Origin: Coriobacteriia bacterium
Lineage (GTDB): Bacteria; Actinomycetota; Coriobacteriia; Coriobacteriales; Eggerthellaceae
Assembly (NCBI GenBank): GCA_030536315.1
Contig: JAUNQF010000002.1
Location: 20,431-84,430 of the forward strand
Reading direction: 5' to 3'
DNA: 64,000 bases
In this document: positions 31,862-43,079 of the stretch, one piece after another
Layout: every line of letters begins with the position of its first letter
Position numbering within the stretch: position 1 is the first letter of the stretch
The notes under the pieces: model-generated
Database searches by the model: none
Seen by the model: the letters and a program-made list of their open reading frames with translations, nothing else
What the model was told of the DNA's origin: nothing
Translations under genes and position numbers: made by a program

Positions 31862-34800
31862 CTAGATGCTTTCACCTGGTAATATTGGGTGCCGAAGCAA
31901 TTTCGTTAGCTCTTCACGCGTCTTTCGCATTGCGGTGATTCTGTAATCTTCGAAATTCTCAATTTCATTTCTGCCTTCACAGAATCGCGAACTATCTTCT
32001 AAATTAACTTTGCTTGACACATCAACAAGCGCAATTTTACTATAAGTTTGACCATCGCGAGCGACAGTTTCAACATTTAGCAAACCCAATTCGGCAAAAA
32101 TATCAATAGCTGTAAGCATGGTTGCCGCCGAAGCCACAACCGCAGCTTGCTCGAACAATTTTTGATGAGCTTCGTGGCAAAATTCTCAAGTGCCGTTGTT
32201 GTTTTTGACGTTTTCGCGAATTGCCGCATAAATTCCACGAAGGTTTTCTTCCGTTGGGTTAGTCATTTCCAAAATTTGCGTGTTGATTGTGGCATCCGCC
32301 CTATTGTAGAGAAGGTGAACAATTGCCGGATTGTTGTCGCGGCCACATCGCCCAGCCATTTGATTAAATTCAACATTACTAAATGGCAAATGATACAAAC
32401 AAACGTGTCGAATGTCCGGGATGTTGACGCCTTCGCCAAATGCCGAAGTTGCAACCAACACGCTTAGCTCATTTTCGCGGAACAAAGTTTCAATTTTGTT
32501 GCGGTCTTCCCTGCTCATGCCTGCATTATAAAATCCGACTTTCATAGCAATATGAGGCGCGCGGGATTTTATAAGGCGAGCAAGGTCAACAGTTTGCTGT
32601 CGCGAATTAACATAAATTACAATTTTTTCACCACTGGCGCAAAGCGCAACCAAATAATCATCCCTACTTTTAATGTTACGTCTGTCATCAACAAACAAAT
32701 TCTCACGCTCAAAATTATCTTTAACAACTTCTTCAATTGGCAAGAACTTTTTAATCTCATTGCAAATGTCATCATTAACGGTCGCGCTCAAAGCCAACAC
32801 TTGCGGATGGTTTAACTTCTCAATAATTTTTGGCATATGACCATAAGCGGTGCGCTCGCCAATTTTTACTTGCCCCATGTGGTGAGATTCGTCAATAACA
32901 ATAAAACCAATTTTTGCATGTTGCGCAATCTTATCAATATGAATTGCCAAAAATTCCGGAGTGGTCAACATAATGTCAAGCTTGCCCTCGCTCATAAGCT
33001 TGTAATTTTCTTCGCGTTCATCGGCAGGAGTCTCGCCATTCATAACGCGAATATTCAATCCAAAATCCTTTAGGTTTTTTTGCAAATGGAAAGCTTGATC
33101 AGAAATTAAAGCGCGAAGCGGGTAAACAAAAATGCTCATCTTCTTATTGCAAACAGCTTGAGCAGAGGCGAAGACCTGGAAAATCAAGCTTTTACCTCGG
33201 CCTGTTGGCATAACGGACAAAACCGATTTCCCTTTAGCTAGCAAATCCAGCGTCTCTTGTTGCGATTGGTGCAGTTTCCCATCCTTGCCAATCATAGCTT
33301 CAACAATCAGTTGCTGGACTTCGTCGATTTTTTTATCTCTAAAATCTTGAGCGCCATTCAAATTTTCAGCGCTTTGATTTTGAGCAGAGCGCTTCATCAT
33401 ATCGCTCGAAAGTTCACGGACGGAATCTTTAATGAAATCGCCAACGCTTACAAGATTTTTTTCCTTCACTTCGAACTTATCAAAAAGCTGACTAACGAAG
33501 TTGCCACCCGCATTTGTGTCTTCGGAGTTATAAAGCTCATCGGTCGGGATAATGTGGTCAATGTGCATCTTGACGTTTTTGCGACCTTGGAACTCCTCAA
33601 CCTTCGGCGTGTAAATGACGCTCACAGTGCTGTTTAAGGCCAGGTACTTATCAATATTTGCAACATTGAACATAATTCCCATGCCGCCGTAAGCGCCATC
33701 TGTGATGTTGCAAGATAAGTGGTTGTGGTTTTGGCCGACAGCCTTCGCGCGCCTAATAAACGCATTGGTGGTTATGAACTTCGGCTCTTCGTTAGCATTA
33801 CCAAAAGGCTCCATCACGTTCAAACTTTCAATGTCTTCCACGTTAAGCTCATGCAAACGAAGCTCCAGATCCGACTTCAAGACTTTTTGAAATTCAGAGA
33901 TGTCTAAACTTTGCATGTAGCCTTCAAGCTTCTCACTAAATTCAGCAACGTCTTCCGCTTTTAGAGTTGCTCCACAAGCACCTTTGTGGCCTCCAAACTT
34001 AATGAACTTATCAAAACTTTTGCTGCATGCTTCATGCAAGTCAACGTTGCCAACGCTTCGACCACTTCCATGAGCAACGCCATCTTTCACAGACATCACC
34101 AAAGTTGGAACGTTATAAGATTCGGCAAGCTTAGCTGACACAATTCCGAGCACACCCGGTTGCCAAGCTTCGTCGCTTAAGACTAAACTGCGCTTGCCAG
34201 GGTTGTCCTCTATGATTTTTTGTGCGCGGAATTCTGCCTGTTCAAGCATCTTCTCGGTAATTTCTCGACGCTGGTTATTAAACGCCTCAATCTCAATTGC
34301 TATGTTATAAGCTTGAGCGTAATCATCACACAGCAGCAAGTCCACTGCCTTTTCAGGCTCATCCATCCTGCCCGCTGCATTTAATCGAGGCGTCAAAACA
34401 TAGGACACATCCTTCGCCGTCATGCTACCAGCTTTTCTTCCAGCAACATCCAAAATAGCACGAAGAGAAGGCCTCGGCTGCTTATTGATCATCTCAAGAC
34501 CTTGAGTTACCAAAGCTCTGTTTTGCCCAATAAGCGGCATCACATCTGCAATTGTTCCAAGGGTGGCAAGGTCAATAAACTCCATCCATAAATGCGGAAG
34601 CCCAAGTCTGCCTCCCAAACTTTGAATAAGTTTTAGCGCAACACCAACGCCAGCTAAAATTTTATCGGGACTGTCCCCGTCTTCAGCTTCGGGGTCAGCC
34701 ATCGCAATACCAACGGGAATGTCGCCAGATTTTTCGTGATGGTCGGTTACAACAACATCAATTCCGTGCGACTTCAAAGTCTCAATATAAGGCGCCGAAG

Positions 34801-35200
34801 TAATTCCGCAATCGACCGTAATAATAGTTTGCGGCAGCGGGTCCATCTCAAGCAACCTGTTAACACTGTCTTCGCTTAAACTATAACCTTCGCTAAAACG
34901 CTTCGGCAAAAAATAATCCACTGTCATACCAGCATTTATATGCTTATCAATTTCACGAAGCCCCCGCATCATCACAACAGTTGCACTAATTCCATCCAAG
35001 TCATAATCACCATAAATTAAAATTCTGTGGCCCGCGCGAACAGCGTTCTCGACAGCATCGGCAACTTGTTCCATGCCTTTTATGTCATAGGGATTCCCCC
35101 AATCTCGCTCAAGACTGGGCTGCAAAAACTTTTCAATTTCAGTTTGGTCAGTGATGCCTCGAACTTCAAGCATCCTCGCCAACAACGGCGAAATCTCCAT
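31862..35200 (-). CDS. recJ: RecJ exonuclease fused to a RecQ-like DEAD/H-box helicase
   Basis: 1112 residues. The N-terminal half is RecJ (single-strand 5'-3' exonuclease): LIYGDYDLDGISATVV, TVDCGIT, VVTDHHEKSG, VLTPRLNAAGRMDEPEKAVDLLL and FGGHKGACG, then an OB-like region (~430-560). The second half is a superfamily 2 helicase: MPTGRGKSLIFQV (Walker A, ~660), VIDESHHMGQ (DExH), LALSATV, then VATSAFGEGVNIPDIRHV and QMAGRCGRDNNPA. One TGA (NGTWEFCHEA) is Trp; reading it as stop would drop ~100 residues. AAGGTGAG favours ATG 35200 over GTG 35209. Such fusions unite resection and unwinding; I infer repair or fork restart. Confidence 0.93.
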
Positions 35201-35265
35201 ACTGCTCACCTTACTTAATACTCACTAACGTTTCTTTAAATTAAATTTATTCTATCACAAAATAT

Positions 35266-35658
35266 TTACAGTGACATATCTTTTGCTCACTGTTTGTCAA
35301 TGTCGACTTGGGCTTTGACCTCTTCAAGGGAGTTGAATTTTTTAATATCTCTAATGTGCTTGACAATGCGAACGGACAGTTCTTGGCCGTATAAATCCCC
35401 GTCAAAATCGAGGATGTGAGTTTCAACGTTGTGAGCGCCAGATTCATCAACCGAAGGCTTTGTTCCAATGTTGGTAACGCCGAATTTCTCTTCGCCATTT
35501 GGAAGTGTTACGATGGATCCATAAACACCATCTTTTGGAAGGTCAACAGTGATTTGTGATGAATCAAAATTTGCAGTTGGCATACCAACGGTACGACCAA
35601 GCTGGTTCCCCATAACAACAATAGATTTTATTTCGCAAATTGTTTGATAATTATCCAT
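35266..35658 (-). CDS. Stand-alone riboflavin kinase domain
   Basis: 130 residues containing only the flavokinase half of RibF: VVMGNQLGRTVGMPTANFD (the PTAN motif binds Mg-ATP), DGVYGSIV, GVTNIGTKPSVDESGAHNVETHILDF and YGQELSVRIVKHIRD. Most bacterial RibF proteins carry an N-terminal FMN adenylyltransferase domain, and it is missing here, with the upstream space filled by the ATP-grasp gene. The last residues (QWAKDMSL) follow an in-frame TGA. The ATG is directly against the stop of the upstream ATP-grasp gene. Confidence 0.88.
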
Positions 35659-36939
35659 TTAAGCAAGAGTCCACATCGAGTCGTATTCTTCGCGCTCGAT
35701 TCTATCAATTTCCATACAATCGTGCTTGGCCTGCTGCGCATCATGGCTGGCAAAAGCAAACTTTCCACCATTAGTGTAGAGGTCGACCGTCTTTGTCATA
35801 TGAAGTTTTTTATTTGGTTCAATACCAACATATGAAATAAACGAAGGCATTTTCTCCGCAATCCTGCAAATTGGAGCATCAACAATATCAATTGATTCCA
35901 AAACACGAAGCAATTTAAAGTAGCCTTTCCCGGCAGTTTTGTAGCCAGTCTTCATGCGCTCGGTAAACTTATCTTCGTCAAGGTAAGCTTCCAAACTTCT
36001 ATCAGTTTCATGATGCCCAAACTGAACGTCAAGAAACTTCATGCTCATGTCGCCACCGCAAATTCTGCAATTAACTTCCATGAGGACTGGGCCTTCGTCA
36101 TCTAGCATATATTCACCATGAACAGGGCCATATTCAATACCGATGGCAGACACAACCTTTTGCGCGTAGTCCATAATTCCTTGAATTTCGGGAGTGACTT
36201 CGCTATCCATGATGTTTTCATTGATGTCATAGAGCATCGCGCCGCCTGGTATAGCTCGCTTTTTATACTTATATACTGCGCTAACGTAATTTTGGCCCTT
36301 GCAACTAATTGTGTTTACAATAAATTCAGTGCCGTTAATGCGCTCCTGGATTAGAGCCTTGTCATTTACAGCGCCAAACATATCAAGCTGGCCAACAATA
36401 TTTTCAACACCATTGCGAATTTGACTTTCGGTGTTGCAGATGTGAACGCCCACTGCACCAGCACTATGAGTTGGCTTAATAACAACGTCTCGCCTGCCGA
36501 TGCTCTCTCAAAACGCGATTGCTTCTTCGGCATTTGCAACCATTTGCCCACGAATATAACGAAGTCCAGCACGCTTGCAAGCCTCATGCATTTCAGATTT
36601 ACGAGTCATTTGCGGCAAGTTTTCTGGATTGTTAGATTTAAGCCCTAAGTCATGAGCCAGATTTGTTGCAAGCTCAACTGACATCTCGGCCCCAGGTAAA
36701 ACCAGGATGGGATTTTCACTACGGACAAGCTTTAACGTGTCTTCGTAATTTGGAAGCGCTTGAATGCGGCGAGGCAAAGGCTTTTCCATGTGAACATAAT
36801 TTTCCTGACGACGAGCCTCTTCCTTGCCACCATCGTCATTATAGGTTTCCAAAATCACAGGCTCAAGCCCTCGCTCACGCAGGTCATGAACGTAATTCAT
36901 GCTTGTGGAAATACATTCTACAATAACAACTTTATCCAC
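35659..36939 (-). CDS. ATP-grasp carboxylate-amine ligase
   Basis: 426 residues. N-terminal pre-ATP-grasp domain (VVIVECISTSMNYVHDLRERG), then ATP-grasp: DVVIKPTHSAGAVGVHIC (nucleotide loop), LIQERINGTEFIVNTI, and GPVHGEYMLDDEGPVLMEVNCRICGGD with the Mg-binding Glu/Asn pair (MEVNCR). This is the plan of L-amino-acid ligases (BacD-like) and related peptide-forming enzymes. The substrate is not predictable; a dipeptide or amino-acid conjugate is a fair guess. One Trp (AFWESIG) is TGA. It sits between the riboflavin kinase and an aminopeptidase on the same strand. Confidence 0.85.
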
Positions 36940-36951
36940 AAAACTCCTAAA

Positions 36952-38415
36952 TTAGCAATCTTTCAAAAACGAAACATAACCCTTGAAGGCTTCGTAAATA
37001 TCAGCCTTGCTAACAACTTCCCAAGGACCATGCATGCTAAGAACAGCAACGCCGGCATCGATAACATCCATACCATAATTAGCAGGGATCGCAGCAATAG
37101 TACCACCACCGCCAACGCCAACTTTTCCAAGTTCACTTGTTTGATAAATTACATCATTGTCATTACAAATTTTGCGAAGCTTAGCCATAAATTCCGGACG
37201 AGCATCATTGCTCATCTTTTTACCATTGCTTCCGCCGTATTTATTCAAAACAAAGCCGTCACCCATAAAGCATGAATTCATCATTTCGAATTTGTCGTGG
37301 AAGTTAGGGTCTACAGCTGCAGAAACGTCACTTGAAATCATTGACGAAGCGCTCATCGCACGGCGAAGTTTCAGCATTCCGCTTTCGCCGCAAAGTTCCA
37401 TAACTTCGGCGATTGTATTTTCGAAGAAACGGCATTCCATACTTGTGGCGCCAAGGCTTCCCACCTCTTCTTTATCAACAAGCACACACATGCAAGTTTT
37501 TTCTGGCTTTTCCATTTCTAACAAAGCACGAAGCGATGGATACGCGCATGCACTATCATCATGGCCGTAACCCATAACCATGCTTGAATCGAAGCCGCAA
37601 TCCCTTGCTGGACCAATTGGAACAGCTTCAAGCTCAGCAGATTCCAAATCAAGCTCTTGAATTCCGTATTTGTCAAACAAAATCTTCAAAATATTTTGAG
37701 TGATAGATTTATTTCCAGGCTCCGAAGCACTCGAATACTTCTCAACCAGTTCCTTCTCTTCGAAGATGCCCTTATATTTTCTCATGCTTTTAACATCGTC
37801 TTTTACAAGAGGCCTGCTACCAACTAAAAGATCCATCTTTTCAGGATCGATGAAATCTTTAACTGGCTTTTCTTGGTCCTTGTGGTTTAGATGAATAAGC
37901 AAATCATTGACGAAAAATACAGGTTCGTCAGGTTTTTCGCCAATATTAATTGTAACCTTGCTTCCATCTTTCTTACAAACGATACCATGCAAAGACATTG
38001 GAACGTCAACCCACAAATAAAGGCTTATACCACCATAGTAATGAGTTTCGAACATGCAAACTCCATCGCTTTGATAGAGCGGATTTTGCTTGATGTCAAT
38101 TCTTGGGCTATCAACATGAGCACCCAAAATGTTAAGCCCATGCTTTTCCATGCTTTTCTTGCCGATAACAGCCATAATGGTGTATCTGTCCTGAATTTGA
38201 GAGTAAACCTTGTCTCCAGCCTTAAGCTTAGTGCCTTTCTCGACCAGGTTCTCCAACCTCTTGAAGCCCTTCGCCTCAGCCAACTTGACAGCACCAGTGC
38301 TAAATTCGCGAGCAGTCTTATACTCGCTGATAAACTGCCTGTACTCCTCGCCGAAGGTCATGACTTTCTCGACATCCTTCTTACCGTAAGTTGTCCATGC
38401 GTTAATATGTATCAT
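36952..38415 (-). CDS. M18 family aminopeptidase
   Basis: 487 residues. Co-catalytic metal-dependent aspartyl/leucyl-type aminopeptidase of the M18 family. Motifs: LGAHVDSPRIDIK (first metal His/Asp), GYGHDDSACAYPSL, LVDKEEVGSLGATS (Glu-Glu), MISSDVSAAVDPNF and GVGGGGTIAAI. The C-terminal His is in VLSMHGPWEV. No TGA codons occur. GGTGAGGG lies just before the ATG. Likely cytosolic peptide turnover. Confidence 0.93.
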   Translation of the reverse strand: MIHINAWTTYGKKDVEKVMTFGEEYRQFISEYKTAREFSTGAVKLAEAKGFKRLENLVEKGTKLKAGDKVYSQIQDRYTIMAVIGKKSMEKHGLNILGAHVDSPRIDIKQNPLYQSDGVCMFETHYYGGISLYLWVDVPMSLHGIVCKKDGSKVTINIGEKPDEPVFFVNDLLIHLNHKDQEKPVKDFIDPEKMDLLVGSRPLVKDDVKSMRKYKGIFEEKELVEKYSSASEPGNKSITQNILKILFDKYGIQELDLESAELEAVPIGPARDCGFDSSMVMGYGHDDSACAYPSLRALLEMEKPEKTCMCVLVDKEEVGSLGATSMECRFFENTIAEVMELCGESGMLKLRRAMSASSMISSDVSAAVDPNFHDKFEMMNSCFMGDGFVLNKYGGSNGKKMSNDARPEFMAKLRKICNDNDVIYQTSELGKVGVGGGGTIAAIPANYGMDVIDAGVAVLSMHGPWEVVSKADIYEAFKGYVSFLKDC

Positions 38416-38479
38416 TTACTACCCTCACCTTTCATCAAATTATGTGGTAAATGCGGAATTATACTACAAATCGATGAAA

Positions 38480-39349
38480 TTAAGACATCGTCTTAATTTC
38501 ATCTAAGATTTTGTCTATTTGGGATTTTGGAGTTGAAGCACCTGCTGTGATTCCCAATTTATTTACTGAAGACAAATCTACGCCTTTAAGTTCTTCGACA
38601 GATTCAATATGAAAAACCTTCTCACAATTCTCTTTGCACAAATCTGCAAGATGATTAGTGTTAGACGAGTTGTGGCCGCCGATGACCAGCATTGCATCTA
38701 CCTGCTTTGCTAGTTCAGCTGCAGATTCCTGACGCTTCTTTGTTGCCACACAGATTGTATTCTCAACTTCAACTTTTACGCCACTGTCTTTTAGATACTT
38801 AACCATGTCTTCAAAAACTTCAACACTTTGTGTGGTCTGTGATACAACACCTACTGAATCGTTTAATTCTTTTAATTCAGGAAGGAATTTATCAACTTCT
38901 TCAACTGTCTCACCAATATAAACCTCCGAAGCTGCAGCTCTAATATAGGAAGCTACGCTTCCAACTTCAGGATGTCCATGCTTTCCAATTATTACAACTG
39001 CGGGATACAATCCGGCGAGTAAGCTCGCGGAGCTCGCGACATTTTTAACATACGGACACGTTGCATCCACAATTTCAATACCTGATTCTTCAGCTTCGCG
39101 AAGAACTTCCAATGGGACACCATGACTTCGAATGATTAGTTTTTCTATACCCTTTTCAGCTGCTTCCTTGACAGAATCAACAACACTCACACCAAGTTCT
39201 TCCGAAAGCTCTTTAACAACTAATGGGTTGTGGATTAATTCTCCAAGTGTAGCTATTTTTCTACTGTCATTGCAAGATCCCTTGACGATGTCAAGTGATC
39301 TTGACACCCCATAACAAGCGCCAGCATTTTTTGCTACGCAAATTTCCAT
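38480..39349 (-). CDS. ispH: 4-hydroxy-3-methylbut-2-enyl diphosphate reductase
   Basis: 289 residues, last enzyme of the MEP isoprenoid pathway, binding a [4Fe-4S] cluster. The three cluster cysteines are in NAGACYGVSRSL, VDATCPYVKN and ENTICVATKKRQE; the active-site Glu/His region is IIRSHGVP and GKHGHPEV. TAGASTPKSQI closes the protein. Its ATG overlaps the plsC stop by one base, as the end of a long ScpA...IspH operon. The MEP pathway argues against a Mollicute host. Confidence 0.96.
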   Translation of the reverse strand: MEICVAKNAGACYGVSRSLDIVKGSCNDSRKIATLGELIHNPLVVKELSEELGVSVVDSVKEAAEKGIEKLIIRSHGVPLEVLREAEESGIEIVDATCPYVKNVASSASLLAGLYPAVVIIGKHGHPEVGSVASYIRAAASEVYIGETVEEVDKFLPELKELNDSVGVVSQTTQSVEVFEDMVKYLKDSGVKVEVENTICVATKKRQESAAELAKQVDAMLVIGGHNSSNTNHLADLCKENCEKVFHIESVEELKGVDLSSVNKLGITAGASTPKSQIDKILDEIKTMS

Positions 39350-40137
39350 TAGGAAAGACCTTTAACGATCTCTTCAGATGTATGATGTGGGATAGGATTT
39401 TCTTCGAAAATCTTGCTATAGTCTTTTGTGTCAGGGAATAAATCTACCATGTCGACTTCTTCAGGTTTGCAACCGTAGAACATTGAGAAGCTCTCACGCA
39501 TCGCATACCAAGTGCAGGCTTCCAGTCGGTCTTCCTTCGGGAGGAAATCGAAATCGGAAAGTAAAATTGGATCGCCAAAAGCAACTGTAATCTTTGGGAA
39601 GCGGACAAACTTACCCTTTTGCTTTACCTTTTCTGCATTGATTGTTGTTGCTGGAAGGATTGGAACATTACCTCCCATGCGAGCTATAAATGCAGCGCCA
39701 GCATGAAGAGTTGGCTTCCTTCCGCTTTTGCCTCGACGGGTGCCTTCTGGCATGATGCCAACTATTTCTTTATTTTTTAAAAGATATGCGGCGCGTTTCA
39801 ATGCACGGCGATCAGCGCTATCACGTTTAATTGGTATAGCACCACATCTACTTAAGATAAAGCCTAAAGCTTTATGATCATAAAGAGTTTCTCTGGCGAG
39901 AAACCTTGGCCACTGCTTCAATCGAATGCAAAGATATTGGCAAAAAACATCTAAGAAACTTGTGTGATTCGAAATTACAACAACGCCTGTTTTTCCTTGA
40001 AATGCTCGTAAATTTTCACGATTTCTATGACCAAGCCTAAAAATTACCATTATTGGTCGGAGCACAAAGAAAATTAAATTACCTCAGAAATGAGGCATTT
40101 CATCAGAAGTTTTATCCCAAAATTTAGGCGTTTTCAC
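39349..40137 (-). CDS. plsC: 1-acyl-sn-glycerol-3-phosphate acyltransferase
   Basis: 262 residues. Membrane-associated acyltransferase making phosphatidic acid. Motif I is VVISNHTSFLDVF (HX4D form), motif III MPEGTRRGKSG and motif IV ILPATT. I use GTG 40137 (MKTPKFWDKTSDEMPHFWGNL), inside the end of cmk and preceded by AAGGAAAAG. ATG 40098 is the alternative. A TGA codon (HFWGNL) is Trp. It overlaps cmk by 14 nt, which supports translational coupling. Confidence 0.9.
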
Positions 40138-40807
40138 TCTGCTTTTCCTTAGCCAGGCGAACAATTTCGTCAATTACTTCTTGCTTGCTTTTCAATGTAG
40201 AGTCTAACTGAACCGAATCTTCAGCGGGACGAAGCGGAGCAACCGTGCGGTTTGAGTCTTCTTCGTCACGACGATTGATATCAGCTAAAACCTCATCATA
40301 ATCAGTTGAGCCAACACCGCTTTGTTCATTTTGAAGTACGCGGCGCTTCGCTCGTTCTTCGGCACTTGCGTCCAAGAAAATTTTAAGTTCTGCGTCTGGA
40401 AAAACGACTGTGCCAATATCGCGACCATCTAAAATATAATTTCCAGATTTTCCAATCTCACGTTGTTGACGAAGCAAAGCTTCTCGCACTTTTGGATGCT
40501 TACAAACAGGAGTGACGGCCTTCGTTACTTCGTCAGTTCGAATTTGCGAAGTAATGTCTTCGCCTGCCATCAAAATACTTTTATAAGCTGGGTTGCCATC
40601 TTCGGTTTCGAAAACAATCTTGTCATTCTCAGCAATTTGAGCAAGGCCATCTTCGTCAGAAACGTCAACGCCGTTTTTTAGAGCGCCATATGCAACAGCG
40701 CGAAACATAGCGCCAGTATCTAAATGCGAAAAGCCGAGGATTTTCGCGACTTCATCACTAACTGTAGATTTACCTGCTCCACTTGGGCCATCAATAGCAA
40801 TTATCAT
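40124..40807 (-). CDS. cmk: Cytidylate kinase
   Basis: 227 residues. Phosphorylates CMP/dCMP. P-loop GPSGAGKST at the N-terminus, then FSHLDTGAMFRAVAY, YILDGRDIGTVVFPDAELKIFLDA and a lid with RRDEEDSNR. The ATG overlaps the aroA stop by one base. In many Firmicutes and Actinobacteria cmk lies next to rluB/scpAB or der, as here. Confidence 0.97.
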   Translation of the reverse strand: MIIAIDGPSGAGKSTVSDEVAKILGFSHLDTGAMFRAVAYGALKNGVDVSDEDGLAQIAENDKIVFETEDGNPAYKSILMAGEDITSQIRTDEVTKAVTPVCKHPKVREALLRQQREIGKSGNYILDGRDIGTVVFPDAELKIFLDASAEERAKRRVLQNEQSGVGSTDYDEVLADINRRDEEDSNRTVAPLRPAEDSVQLDSTLKSKQEVIDEIVRLAKEKQSENA

Positions 40808-42243
40808 TATTTGTCCCCTTTGCTTTCCAAAACTAATTCATTGAAGTCATCCAAAAATTGCGGATAACTAACATGCGAAACTTCGAAGTGACGCATCTTG
40901 ACTGGCACGTAAGAACACAAACCCATAAGTGCCCAACAAATTGCAAGACGATGATCATAATGATGCTTGAGCAAAACCACGCCATCGTCATCTTTATCGA
41001 CTTTACCCTTGGCGCGCTTGGCTTCAATGTCAATTCCACCTTCAACAGTTAATGTATCAGCGGCGTCGCTCGCCTTCGCGCCAAGTTTGCGAAGCCCCTC
41101 AGAAATCGCATGAATTCGGTTGCTTTCCTTAAGCTTAAGTTCCTTAACGCCGTAGAAAATGCTTTCGCCTTCGGCACATGCAGCTGCCATAGCCAAAATT
41201 GGGATCTCATCAATCATCGATGGAATTTTATCCGGGCTAACAACGATGCTATTTAGGCGACCCGCATATTGAACGGTGATGTCCCCCACAGGCTCGCCTT
41301 GATAATTTATATTTTTCTCAAGGCATTCCTTTTCATCAAGCTCATGAATTTCAATTCGCGAACCCATCTCTTTCAGCGCGTCAATAAAACCAAGACGCGT
41401 CGGGTTGATACCAATATTATGAATGGTAATTTTACTTCCTGGAACAAGTGCCGCAGCAGTTAAATAATAAGCTGCCGAAGACACATCTCCAGGAATTCAA
41501 ATGTCACAAGCTTTCAAATCCGCCGGACCATTAATAGCGACGCTTAACATATCTTTGTTAACTTTGATGTTTGCACCAAAAGCCTTAAGCAACATTTCAT
41601 CATGATTTCTTGACTGGAAAGGTTCAACGACAGTTGTCTCTCCCTTGATATTTGCACCAGCAAACAAAATCGAGCTTTTAACCTGCGAAGATGCAACCGG
41701 CATTTCGTAATAAATTGGATTGCAATCGCTGTTGCCAATAACTTCCATTGGCAAACTTGAGCGCTGAGGCTTCCCATTTTTTTGAGCAACAACTCTAAAA
41801 TTTGCACCCATTTGCATGAGCGGATCAACAATTCTCATAAAAGGTCTGCGGTGAAGAGATTCGTCGCCATCAACAATCATCGCAATATCAAAAGGAGCAA
41901 TCACTCCCATTCCAATACGAGCACAAGTTGCAGAATTTCCACAATAAATTGAAGTCTTTTTAGGGTTCGGGCCTTTTTTGCCCCAGCCTGTAATTTCCAA
42001 ATCGAAGTTGACTGAATTTCTGTGATTCGAATCAAGAATTTTTACCTTCGCACCAAGGTCGCGAACAACAGCAACAACTGTCATAACATCATTGGACCTG
42101 GGCAAATCAAATATATGCGAAGTACCTTCGGCCATTGCCGCAAGATAAATAGCCCTACTTGCGATGGATTTATCACCCGGAACTGTCAAGGAACCTCGCA
42201 GGGGCATATTTATAGGTTCAAAAGTTTGATATTCTTCGCTCAT
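40807..42243 (-). CDS. aroA: EPSP synthase (class II-like, Ala in the GNxGT motif)
   Basis: 478 residues; joins shikimate-3-phosphate and PEP in chorismate synthesis. Seen: VPGDKSIASRAIYLAAMAEG, ESLHRRPFMRIVDPLMQMG, ASSQVKSSILFAGANIKGETTV, PSMIDEIPILAMAAACAEGES and KLKESNRIHAI. The motif that is GNAGT in E. coli reads YCGNSATCARI, with Ala105 in place of the Gly whose change to Ala is a known basis of glyphosate insensitivity; class II enzymes such as CP4 have Ala there. One TGA (CDIWIPGD) is Trp. A ~35-residue Lys/Asp-rich insertion near the C-terminus makes it longer than usual. Confidence 0.94.
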
Positions 42244-42251
42244 ATTCCTTC

Positions 42252-43079
42252 CTATTCTTTCATCAATTCAATATCGCTATCTTTAAGTTTAGCCCATTTT
42301 CCGCATTCTAGATTATCTAATTTTAAATTGCCGATGCTGATGCGTTTTAGCAACAAGACATTGAATCCAACAGCTTCAAACATGCGTCGAACCTGGCGGT
42401 TCTTGCCTTCGTGAATTTCAATTTCAACACGGCTAAATTTCTTGTCAATCAAATCCTTCTCTTTTGGAAGCGCAGAAGAATCATTCTTGGTTGCACAATT
42501 CTTGAAAAATTCATTTTCAAATTCCAAGTATTTGTCAAAACCAAAATGCTCAAGAATCTTTAATTTCGAAGGCGAGGTCTTACCTCCAAGAATTTCAACA
42601 CCCTCGGTCAACTTTTTATATGCCTCCGAAGACGAGGTCAGCTCCCCATCAATCACTGCTTCGTATTTTTTACCAACCTCATTTTTAGGATGAAGCAAAT
42701 CCTGTCCAAGCTGGCCATCTGTTGTAAAAATCAACATACCACGCGTTAACCTGTCAAGCCTTCCAACAGGGAAAAGCGAAGGATATTCATCAACTGGAAT
42801 AAGGTCTGCAACACAGGGACGACCTTGAGGATCGTTCATCGTGCTAACATAACCCGCAGGTTTGTTTAGCATCAAAGTTATGTTTTCGTTTGTGGGCTTA
42901 ATTACTTCGCCGTCAAATTTAACAACATCATTTTCGGGATCAACCTTTGTCCCCATCTTCGTTGTTATTTTGTCATTGACAGAAATCCTGCCTTCTGTGA
43001 TTAACTTTTCACAGGAACGACGCGAAGCAATTCCGCACCTCGCAAGGTATTTTTGTAGCCGAAGCTCTTGGTTACTCAT
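42252..43079 (-). CDS. rluB: Ribosomal large subunit pseudouridine synthase B
   Basis: 275 residues. S4 domain (RLQKYLARCGIASRRSCEKLITEGRISVN), then an RsuA/RluB-type synthase with catalytic Asp in PVGRLDRLTRGMLIFTTDG, and HEGKNRQVRRMFEAVGF. A ~45-residue insertion (~180-225) separates the last two conserved blocks. The ATG overlaps the scpB stop by 8 nt. No TGA codons. Confidence 0.95.
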   Translation of the reverse strand: MSNQELRLQKYLARCGIASRRSCEKLITEGRISVNDKITTKMGTKVDPENDVVKFDGEVIKPTNENITLMLNKPAGYVSTMNDPQGRPCVADLIPVDEYPSLFPVGRLDRLTRGMLIFTTDGQLGQDLLHPKNEVGKKYEAVIDGELTSSSEAYKKLTEGVEILGGKTSPSKLKILEHFGFDKYLEFENEFFKNCATKNDSSALPKEKDLIDKKFSRVEIEIHEGKNRQVRRMFEAVGFNVLLLKRISIGNLKLDNLECGKWAKLKDSDIELMKE

